In this document: piece by piece, positions 1-5,261 of the stretch
Numbering within the stretch: the stretch's first letter is position 1
Layout of the letters: each line of letters begins with the position of its first letter
NCBI GenBank assembly: GCA_003512175.1
Contig: DOSP01000047.1
Location: forward strand, 7,023 to 12,283
Reading direction: 5' to 3'
DNA from: Candidatus Kerfeldbacteria bacterium
GTDB lineage: Bacteria; Patescibacteriota; Patescibacteriia; UBA9570
DNA length: 5,261 nucleotides
Notes under the pieces: generated by a model
Database searches by the model: none
What the model was told of the DNA's origin: nothing
Seen by the model: only the letters and a program-made list of their open reading frames with translations
Program-made: the position numbers and the translations under genes

Positions 1-33
1 CGCTTAATTCTTTTACGTTTACGTGGTAAGTAA
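1..33 (+). CDS. C-terminal tail of an upstream gene, possibly a GT2 sugar transferase (partial)
   Basis: Reading from the first base gives ten codons, RLILLRLRGK, and then TAA at 31-33. The tail is rich in Leu and Arg, and the gene's beginning lies outside the window. It ends nine bases before the DUF2304 start and is in the same frame. DUF2304 genes are often found directly after a DPM1-like family 2 glycosyltransferase that makes polyprenyl-phosphate sugars. A short basic, hydrophobic tail is compatible with such an enzyme, but ten residues cannot identify it. The reading frame starting at base 3 is also open (to a TAA at 27-29), so the frame choice rests mainly on spacing and context. Confidence 0.45.
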   Translation, partial: RLILLRLRGK

Positions 34-42
34 GAAATCCTT

Positions 43-396
43 ATGCCAATCAAAATCATTGTTACCTTGTTTTGCCTCTACAATATTTATAAGTTAATTT
101 TGCGTTTTAAGGATAGCAATGTTACATTGATGTGGTTCCTGCTCTGGAACGGTATCTGGTTTATATTAGGCGTAGTCATATGGCTTCCACAAACGATTGA
201 TGTAGTTGCTGAATTATTTGGTTTTACCAGACAAGGCATCGATTTGATGGTGTATATTACAATTGTAGTGTTGGTTTATGCTGTTTACCGGATTACCTTA
301 AAGTTGGAACATTTAGAATACGAGGTGACATTGTTAGTACGACAACGTATACTCGACCAAGTGGATAAGGAAGTAGATAACAAAAAAACACTATGA
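43..396 (+). CDS. DUF2304 family small membrane protein
   Basis: This 117-residue protein has the DUF2304 layout. Three hydrophobic segments lie at about residues 4-21, 29-48 and 65-84, followed by a charged, probably coiled-coil tail (about 85-112) with LEHLEYEVTLLVRQ. The family's Arg/Gly/Asp/Tyr pattern at the start of the third helix is visible as R63, G65, D67 and Y71. The WFLLWNGIWF stretch at 31-40 also matches the family's aromatic second helix. The biochemical role is unknown. The family commonly accompanies polyprenyl-phosphate glycosyltransferases in envelope polysaccharide loci, so a role as membrane partner is inferred. ATG 43 is chosen because an in-frame TAA lies at 31-33 and no better start follows it. 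There is only a weak purine-rich stretch upstream (AAGTAAGAA). The stop overlaps the gmd start as ATGA. Confidence 0.85.
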   Translation: MPIKIIVTLFCLYNIYKLILRFKDSNVTLMWFLLWNGIWFILGVVIWLPQTIDVVAELFGFTRQGIDLMVYITIVVLVYAVYRITLKLEHLEYEVTLLVRQRILDQVDKEVDNKKTL

Positions 397-1436
397 AAAA
401 AGCATTGATCATTGGTATCTCTGGGCAAGACGGTTCATATTTAGCCGAGTTACTGCTTCAGAAAGGGTACGAAGTACATGGCACTATTCGGCGAGCCAGC
501 ACCTTTAATACCGGTCGAATTGATCATCTCTATCAAGACCCGCATGTCCACGGCGTCAAATTATTTCTGCACTACAGCGATTTGAGTGATGGCAGTAATC
601 TGGCTCGGTTAATTCGAGAAATAAAACCAGATGAGATTTATAATCTGGGCGCGCAAAGTCATGTCCGCGTCAGCTTCGATATCCCGGAATACACTGGTGA
701 AGTGACAGGCATGGGAACATTGAAAGTGCTTGATGCCATTCGTGAGGCCGGTGACCATGTGAAATTTTATCAAGCCTCCAGCTCGGAAATGTTTGGTCTA
801 GTGCAAGCTGTACCCCAAAAAGAAGATACGCCGTTTTACCCTCGGTCACCCTATGCCGTTGCCAAGGTGTTTGCTTATTGGATGACCAGGAATTATCGGG
901 AAGCGTATCGGTTGTTTGCCTGTAACGGTATCTTGTTTAATCACGAATCACCCCGGCGTGGCGAAACCTTCGTGACGCGAAAAATTACTCGGGCGTTGGC
1001 AAAAATTAAACTTGGAATTGATCAGAAACTCTACCTAGGGAATGTAGATGCCAAACGAGATTGGGGATATGCGCCGGATTATGTCGAAGCCATGTGGTTA
1101 ATGATGCAGCAAGCTGAAGCGGATGATTATGTGGTGGCCACCAATGAAACCCATACCGTGCGAGAATTTGTGGAAGAAGCGGCCAAGCATTTAGATATGC
1201 AGATTGAATGGCGTGGTCAGGGTGTAGATGAAGTGGGTGTCGATACCAAAACCGGACAAACCATTATTTATATTGATCCAAAATATTTTCGGCCCACCGA
1301 AGTTGATTTATTAATTGGTGATTACACCAAAGCCAAACAGAAATTGGGCTGGGAACCAAAGGTAAAGTTTACCGAGTTAGTAAAAATAATGGCGGAAGCC
1401 GACTATCAGTATTTTTCCAATGGAAACAAACGCTAA
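393..1436 (+). CDS. gmd: GDP-mannose 4,6-dehydratase
   Basis: This cytoplasmic extended-SDR enzyme converts GDP-D-mannose to GDP-4-keto-6-deoxy-D-mannose, the first step to GDP-L-fucose and other 6-deoxyhexoses. Its 347 residues are typical of the family. The Rossmann glycine motif GISGQDGSYLAE is at 8-19, and the NADP-contact motif RRASTFNTGRIDHLY is at 33-47. The catalytic set is S130 and E132 (in ASSSEMFG) with Y154 and K158 (in SPYAVAK). Ser at 130 takes the place of the Thr seen in E. coli, a substitution known in other members. NHESPRRGE (183-191), LGNVDAKRDWGYAPDYVEAMW (215-235) and FRPTEVD (299-305) are all diagnostic and intact. The start forms a 4-base ATGA overlap with the DUF2304 stop and has no SD motif, so translational coupling is likely. 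The 3' end overlaps fcl by 17 bases. The product is the substrate of Fcl, encoded next. Confidence 0.97.
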   Translation: MKKALIIGISGQDGSYLAELLLQKGYEVHGTIRRASTFNTGRIDHLYQDPHVHGVKLFLHYSDLSDGSNLARLIREIKPDEIYNLGAQSHVRVSFDIPEYTGEVTGMGTLKVLDAIREAGDHVKFYQASSSEMFGLVQAVPQKEDTPFYPRSPYAVAKVFAYWMTRNYREAYRLFACNGILFNHESPRRGETFVTRKITRALAKIKLGIDQKLYLGNVDAKRDWGYAPDYVEAMWLMMQQAEADDYVVATNETHTVREFVEEAAKHLDMQIEWRGQGVDEVGVDTKTGQTIIYIDPKYFRPTEVDLLIGDYTKAKQKLGWEPKVKFTELVKIMAEADYQYFSNGNKR

Positions 1437-2361
1437 AATTTATGTAGCTGGTCATCGAGGTTTGGTTGGCAGTGCTATTGTCAGACGCTTACAGACAGCT
1501 GGGCATACGACGATTATTACTCGTACTCACCAGGAACTAGATCTGCTCAATCAAGCAGCTGTCGAGAAGTTTTTTAACGATGAAAAACCAGACTACGTGT
1601 TTATGGCGGCAGCAAAAGTAGGTGGTATCCAAGCCAATAACATCTACCGAGCAGATTTCATTTACGAAAACATCCAAATCCAAAACAATGTCTTGCACTC
1701 GGCCTATCTGCAAAAAGTAAAAAAGTTACTATTTTTAGGCAGTAGCTGTATTTATCCAAAATTGTGTCGGCAACCGATTAAAGAAGAGTATTTATTGACG
1801 GGAGAGTTAGAACCAACCAATGAACCCTACGCCATTGCCAAAATTGCTGGCATTAAATTATGTGAAGCGCTGAATGCCCAGTATGGCACCAACTTTATTT
1901 CAGTGATGCCGACCAACCTATATGGGTCAGGTGATAATTTCGACCTGGCGAATTCGCATGTGCTTCCGGCATTGATCCGTAAATTTGTCGAAGCGAAACA
2001 ACAGCAATTACCGACTGTATCAGTGTGGGGGAGCGGCAAGCCACGACGGGAATTAATGCACGTGGATGACCTGGCGGATGCGGTGGTGTGGTTGATGGAA
2101 GGCTATGATGGCAGCCAGATTCTGAATATTGGTACCGGCCAGGACCAGACGATTTTAGAAATTGCTGAATTGGTGAAAGCGGTCGTTGGCTATCAGGGCG
2201 TCATCAAGTTGGATGCATCCAAACCGGATGGCACCCCACAAAAACTCCTCGACGTATCCCGCATTAACCAGTTGGGCTGGAAAGCCAAGATCGATTTACG
2301 CACCGGCATCGAACAAACCGTACAGTGGTATGAAAGTGTCGGTAGTCACCCCATCGTTTAA
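1420..2361 (+). CDS. fcl: GDP-L-fucose synthase (GDP-4-keto-6-deoxymannose 3,5-epimerase/4-reductase)
   Basis: The enzyme (also named WcaG) epimerises the Gmd product at C3 and C5 and reduces it with NADPH to GDP-L-fucose. At 313 residues it is of normal length. The N-terminus KIYVAGHRGLVGSAIVRRL (6-24) holds the NADP-binding glycines. The key residues align with E. coli at a constant offset of one: S108 and C110 in GSSCIYPKL, Y137 and K141 in YAIAK, and H180 in NSHVLPALIRKF. PTNLYGSGDNFD (164-175) and RRELMHVDDLADA (209-221) are also family signatures. ATG 1420 is chosen because relatives start just before KIYVAGHRG. It lies inside gmd, giving a 17-base overlap in the +1 frame without an SD motif. 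The last ten or so residues are encoded in DNA that also codes for the start of the GT2 gene and probably form a dispensable tail. Confidence 0.97.
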   Translation: METNAKIYVAGHRGLVGSAIVRRLQTAGHTTIITRTHQELDLLNQAAVEKFFNDEKPDYVFMAAAKVGGIQANNIYRADFIYENIQIQNNVLHSAYLQKVKKLLFLGSSCIYPKLCRQPIKEEYLLTGELEPTNEPYAIAKIAGIKLCEALNAQYGTNFISVMPTNLYGSGDNFDLANSHVLPALIRKFVEAKQQQLPTVSVWGSGKPRRELMHVDDLADAVVWLMEGYDGSQILNIGTGQDQTILEIAELVKAVVGYQGVIKLDASKPDGTPQKLLDVSRINQLGWKAKIDLRTGIEQTVQWYESVGSHPIV

Positions 2362-3097
2362 CCAAGCGTCATTCCTGGAACGCACCATGCGTAGCGTTCT
2401 TAGCCAGCAGGGTGATTTTGAATTGGAATACATCATCGTGGATGGAGCTTCTACAGACGGTTCGGTGGATATTATTCGCCGCTTAGCGGCAGCGGATCAG
2501 CGTGTGCAGTGGGTGTCTGAACCGGACCATGGCCAGTCGGATGCGATCAATAAAGGGTTGCACATGGCAACTGGCGAAGTGGTGGCGTTCCTCAATTCAG
2601 ATGACATCTATTATCCGGAAACGTTACAGACTGTGGTACAGACGTTTCGTCGCCCCACCGTGCAATGGGCCTATGGTCGTTGTCGGATTATTGATGCATC
2701 TGATCGAGAAACGACTAAACCGGTTACCTGGTACAAAAATTTCGTCGGATATTTTTACCACTATGGTTGGCTGTTAATCCTGAATTATATTTCGCAACCG
2801 GCCGTATTTTGGCGACGGCAACTACTATCTGAACTAGGGTACCTGAATATCGCAGAACATCTGGTGATGGACTATGAGTTGTGGTGTCGCTTTGGAAAAC
2901 ACTATCGGGCTACACCCATGCACCGCTACCTAGCGGGTTTCCGATTATATGCGACCTCTAAAAGTGGCCGGGGCTACAGGCAACAATTTCAAGAAGAATA
3001 TGCCGTGGCCAAGCGTTATACCCGTAACCCATTCTTATTGTGGCTACATCATATGCACACTGGGTTGATTCTATTCATATATCAAATCATTCGATGA
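2330..3097 (+). CDS. GT2 family glycosyltransferase, WfgS-like
   Basis: This is a 255-residue GT-A fold transferase, probably acting at the cytoplasmic face of the membrane to add one sugar to a glycan. The first strand, MKVSVVTPSFNQASFLERTM, begins at residue 1. VDGASTDGS (37-45) is the nucleotide-binding strand and EPDHGQSDAINKG (64-76) is the hallmark of the WfgS/WcaA-like group. NSDD (89-92) is the metal-binding DXD-type site. MDYELW (180-185) supplies the usual late acidic residue. The C-terminus (about 245-254) is hydrophobic and may touch the membrane. The reading frame is open upstream to an ATG at 2186, but ATG 2330 is chosen because it places the canonical first strand at the N-terminus. 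It overlaps fcl by 32 bases and GT4 by 4 bases (ATGA). The donor and acceptor cannot be read from the sequence. Fucose, mannose or another hexose are all possible. Confidence 0.93.
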   Translation: MKVSVVTPSFNQASFLERTMRSVLSQQGDFELEYIIVDGASTDGSVDIIRRLAAADQRVQWVSEPDHGQSDAINKGLHMATGEVVAFLNSDDIYYPETLQTVVQTFRRPTVQWAYGRCRIIDASDRETTKPVTWYKNFVGYFYHYGWLLILNYISQPAVFWRRQLLSELGYLNIAEHLVMDYELWCRFGKHYRATPMHRYLAGFRLYATSKSGRGYRQQFQEEYAVAKRYTRNPFLLWLHHMHTGLILFIYQIIR

Positions 3098-4263
3098 GGT
3101 TATTAATCGTCATTCCTTATTACGAACCAGCTTGGGCTTACGGTGGTCCGCCCCGTTTGCTTAGCATCATTGCCCGGGCGTTAGCTAAACGCCATCAAGT
3201 CACGGTTTGTACCACAGACGTTCTGGACGATACACGTCGTGCCACTCCACTCCATGAAACCTTGGGTGGGGTGGAGATCTATCGTTTCCCAACTTGGAGT
3301 AACACGTTGTCTTGGAAGACAAAAATCATCATCCCGCGTCACGCCAAAAAAATTTTGACTGACCTCATCGACCAACACGATCTTGTATTTTTATCCGACT
3401 TCAGACATTGGTTGAATGCGGTTATTACACCCATATTATTGCAACGCCATACACCGTATGTATTGGCGGCTTTTGGACAAATTCAAAAACCAACTGATTG
3501 GAAGTACCCGCTCAAGGTGATCTTTGACCAGCTCTGGGGTAAACGGTTAATCCGGCATGCTGACCTGCTGATTGCCCAAACAGAACACGAAATCAAGGAT
3601 TATCAAACATTGGGCGGCAGGCAACAACAAATGCACTTAATGCCATTGCTGGAAACCGCCCCAACCGCCGATGAGCTGGCGCAGCGAGGCACCTTCCGAA
3701 AAAAATATGGAATACCACCGGAAACTAAAATAATATTGTTTGTCGGCCGAATTAATAAATTGAAGGGGATTGATGTTTTACTGAATTGTGTTGTAGCTTT
3801 GGATGTCACATTGGTGATTGTTGGACGTGATGATGGTTACCAACGCCAAATGAATGCGCTCATTGAACGGTTAGGACTATTACATCGAGTGATTCAAACC
3901 GGTCCGCTCTATGGTGCCGACAATGCCGCCTGTTATCTCGACGCCGACTACTTTGTATTCACACCAACGTATTATGAAGAAACTTCGTTAGCGACAGTGC
4001 GCGCCCTAAGTTTTGGTTTGCCGGTCATTACCACACCGCAAGCCCAGTTGCCATGGCTAGATGCTTATCGAGCCGGTTATACCGTTCAGAATGACGCGGC
4101 GGCCATAATTGACAAATTGACCGAGGTTTTGCCCAATGCTATACTACGCACCGAGTTAAGTACAAATGCACAGCGTTTGTTCAGTGAGCACTATGAGCGT
4201 AGCCGGGTGATCGTTGAACTTGAACATGCCATCCAAACAGTCATTCAACATATACAAAAATAA
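3094..4263 (+). CDS. GT4 family (GT-B fold) glycosyltransferase with altered E(x)7E motif
   Basis: This 389-residue protein has two Rossmann-like domains. The acceptor-side N-terminal domain opens with IPYYEPAWAYGGPPR (7-21), whose GG loop is typical of GT4. The donor domain begins near residue 211 with ILFVGRINKLKG. R219 and K224 are the usual pair that binds the donor diphosphate. The donor-binding motif region PTYYEETSLATVRALSFGLP (291-310) has the first glutamate (E295), but Arg at 303 where the second glutamate of E(x)7E is expected. No membrane segment or signal peptide is seen, so it should be cytosolic or peripheral. The start is ATG 3094, in an ATGA overlap with the GT2 stop. The in-frame extension to 3040 is rejected because MRLLIVIPYY is the natural first strand. 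Its setting after gmd and fcl makes fucose or another GDP-sugar a plausible donor, but this is inference. Confidence 0.92.
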   Translation: MRLLIVIPYYEPAWAYGGPPRLLSIIARALAKRHQVTVCTTDVLDDTRRATPLHETLGGVEIYRFPTWSNTLSWKTKIIIPRHAKKILTDLIDQHDLVFLSDFRHWLNAVITPILLQRHTPYVLAAFGQIQKPTDWKYPLKVIFDQLWGKRLIRHADLLIAQTEHEIKDYQTLGGRQQQMHLMPLLETAPTADELAQRGTFRKKYGIPPETKIILFVGRINKLKGIDVLLNCVVALDVTLVIVGRDDGYQRQMNALIERLGLLHRVIQTGPLYGADNAACYLDADYFVFTPTYYEETSLATVRALSFGLPVITTPQAQLPWLDAYRAGYTVQNDAAAIIDKLTEVLPNAILRTELSTNAQRLFSEHYERSRVIVELEHAIQTVIQHIQK

Positions 4264-5224
4264 ACGAGTCCTCATCACTGGAGGCCTTGGTTTTATTGGT
4301 AGTAATTTAGCGATTCGTTTAGTTAAACTGGGAGCCAAAGTAACGATCTTAGACTCCATGATCGAGGATTATGGTGGTAATTTTTTTAATATCACACCGG
4401 TCAAAGATAAAGTAACCGTCAATATCTCTGACATGCGCGACAAGTACGGTATCAATTATCTAGTGCGCGACCAAGATATTATTTTCAACTTAGCGGGTCA
4501 ACTGAGTCATATCGATAGCATGACTGATCCATTTGCGGATTTGGACATTAACTGTACCGCGCAATTATCTTTGCTCGAAGCGGTGCGTCATCATAATCCT
4601 AAAGCAGTGGTGGTGCTCACTTCGACACGGCAAATTTATGGTAAGCCTAACTATTTGCCAGTGGATGAGCAGCACCCGATTAATCCAGTGGATGTGAATG
4701 GTATCAATACTGCAGCGGGTGAGTGGTACCACACACTGTATCATAATGTGTATGGCCTAAAAACAGTGTCACTTCGTTTGACCAATACGTTTGGTCCGCG
4801 TCAGTTAATGAAACATAATCGCCAGGGCTTCATTCCTTTTTTTATTCGTTTATTGATTGAAGGTAAAACAATTAACCTCTTTGGTGACGGCCAGCAAGTG
4901 CGTGATATTAATGATGTTGATGATGTGGTAGAAGCACTACTGTTATCTGGTATGAATCCCAAAGCCATTGGCCAAGTATATAACTTGGGTGGCGAGCCAA
5001 TTAGTTTATTGGACTTAACTAAGCTGATGATTAAAGTAAATGGCAAAGGTAAGTATACCCTAACACCATTTCCACCGGAAAAGAAACGCATTGATATTGG
5101 CGATTACTATGGTGATTATACCAAAATTAAAACTGAGTTGGATTGGAAACCGAGGATCACATTGGTTGATGCTGTGCGCCGAACCTTTGCCTATTATCGC
5201 AAAAACCGTAAATACTATTGGTAA
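4226..5224 (+). CDS. NAD-dependent epimerase/dehydratase (extended SDR) with non-canonical YxxxK site
   Basis: This 332-residue protein has the fold of nucleotide-sugar epimerases and dehydratases. TGGLGFIG (18-25) is the dinucleotide-binding loop, and D43 after the second strand favours NAD over NADP. T134 in TSTRQIYGKP sits where GalE has its catalytic Ser/Thr. RLTNTFGPR (184-192), GDGQQVRD (220-227) and PFPPEKKRIDIGDYY (281-295) also mark this family. The segment expected to carry YxxxK reads NGINT, with N158 and T162, followed by AAGE, so both usual catalytic residues appear to be missing. The tyrosine normally seen before VDD is also D230. Substrate and reaction are unknown; a UDP- or GDP-sugar is likely from context. 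ATG 4226 overlaps the GT4 gene by 38 bases. A TTG at 4214 in the same frame would add four residues and is less likely. No SD motif is visible at either site. Confidence 0.88.
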   Translation: MPSKQSFNIYKNKRVLITGGLGFIGSNLAIRLVKLGAKVTILDSMIEDYGGNFFNITPVKDKVTVNISDMRDKYGINYLVRDQDIIFNLAGQLSHIDSMTDPFADLDINCTAQLSLLEAVRHHNPKAVVVLTSTRQIYGKPNYLPVDEQHPINPVDVNGINTAAGEWYHTLYHNVYGLKTVSLRLTNTFGPRQLMKHNRQGFIPFFIRLLIEGKTINLFGDGQQVRDINDVDDVVEALLLSGMNPKAIGQVYNLGGEPISLLDLTKLMIKVNGKGKYTLTPFPPEKKRIDIGDYYGDYTKIKTELDWKPRITLVDAVRRTFAYYRKNRKYYW

Positions 5225-5239
5225 TTTATATTTCAGATT

Positions 5240-5261
5240 ATGCCGCTTTATACTTCTTACC
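5240..5261 (+). CDS. Possible start of a downstream gene (partial)
   Basis: An ATG 15 bases after the epimerase stop opens a frame, MPLYTSY, that runs off the right edge of the window. The strand and the short spacing fit a further gene of the same operon. Only seven codons are visible and there is no clear ribosome binding site, just CAG about six bases upstream. The product cannot be named. Confidence 0.4.

Noticed and set aside
774..794. Ser in place of Thr in the Gmd catalytic set (S130)
   Set aside because: Ser at this place occurs in other active GDP-mannose dehydratases, so it is not evidence of altered function.
2186..2329. Possible 48-residue N-terminal extension of the GT2 enzyme
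   Set aside because: It lies wholly inside fcl, its translation resembles no GT2 sequence, and MKVSVVTPSF at 2330 is the normal start of the fold.
2502..2777. Open frame of 91 codons inside the GT2 gene
   Set aside because: It is a shadow of a well-conserved gene in another frame, and its translation (rich in Arg, Trp and Met) shows no family motif.
3040..3093. Possible 18-residue extension of the GT4 enzyme
   Set aside because: It reads through the end of the GT2 gene out of frame. ATG 3094 gives the classic ATGA junction and the expected first strand.
4214..4225. TTG start for the epimerase-like SDR
   Set aside because: An ATG follows four codons later, there is no SD motif to favour TTG, and the extra residues add nothing to the fold.
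4801..5091. Antisense open frame of 96 codons inside the epimerase-like gene, and shorter antisense frames elsewhere
   Set aside because: All lie opposite strongly supported genes and have low-complexity translations without recognisable domains.
1..5261. Use of TGA as a glycine codon, as in some candidate-phylum bacteria
   Set aside because: Conserved glycines are encoded by GGN, no gene contains an in-frame TGA, and TGA serves as the stop of the DUF2304 and GT2 genes.
5225..5261. Terminator or promoter after the last complete gene
   Set aside because: No hairpin with a T-run and no recognisable -35/-10 pair is present in this short stretch.
1..5261. tRNA genes, CRISPR repeats, insertion-sequence ends or attachment sites
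   Set aside because: None was seen; the DNA is almost wholly protein-coding with no repeated blocks.

Overview
The window is a single-strand, tightly packed block of a bacterial surface-polysaccharide locus. It holds six complete genes on the + strand, the last codons of a seventh gene at the left edge, and probably the first codons of an eighth at the right edge. There are no RNA genes, mobile elements, repeats or CRISPR arrays, and no stretch above 300 bases lacks a gene. The only apparently non-coding DNA is 9 bases at 34-42 and 15 bases at 5225-5239.

Layout from left to right: a short C-terminal tail (1-33); a DUF2304 small membrane protein (43-396); GDP-mannose 4,6-dehydratase, gmd (393-1436); GDP-L-fucose synthase, fcl (1420-2361); a WfgS-like GT-A family 2 glycosyltransferase (2330-3097); a GT-B family 4 glycosyltransferase (3094-4263); an extended-SDR NAD-dependent epimerase/dehydratase (4226-5224); and a possible new ORF start (5240-5261). 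Each of the five junctions between complete genes is an overlap (4, 17, 32, 4 and 38 bases). None of these starts has a convincing Shine-Dalgarno sequence, so the block looks like one translationally coupled operon.

How the genes work together: Gmd and Fcl convert GDP-mannose to GDP-L-fucose in the cytoplasm. The GT2 and GT4 enzymes probably build part of a glycan, and one of them may transfer fucose. The last SDR probably makes or alters another nucleotide sugar. The DUF2304 protein, and the gene tail before it, fit the frequent pairing of DUF2304 with a polyprenyl-phosphate sugar transferase of the DPM1 type. GDP-mannose supply (manB/manC), a flippase and a polymerase are not in the window.

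Organism: a bacterium of middling GC with a normal stop-code reading, since conserved glycines are encoded by GGN and TGA occurs only as a stop. The compact overlapping layout, the lack of SD motifs and the DUF2304 gene would suit a Candidate Phyla Radiation (Patescibacteria) genome. This is an inference, and other bacteria cannot be excluded.

Most genes are ordinary members of known families, and I do not see a clearly new system. The points most worth a second look are two catalytic-site departures: the GT4 lacks the second glutamate of its E(x)7E motif, and the last SDR has Asn and Thr where YxxxK is expected.
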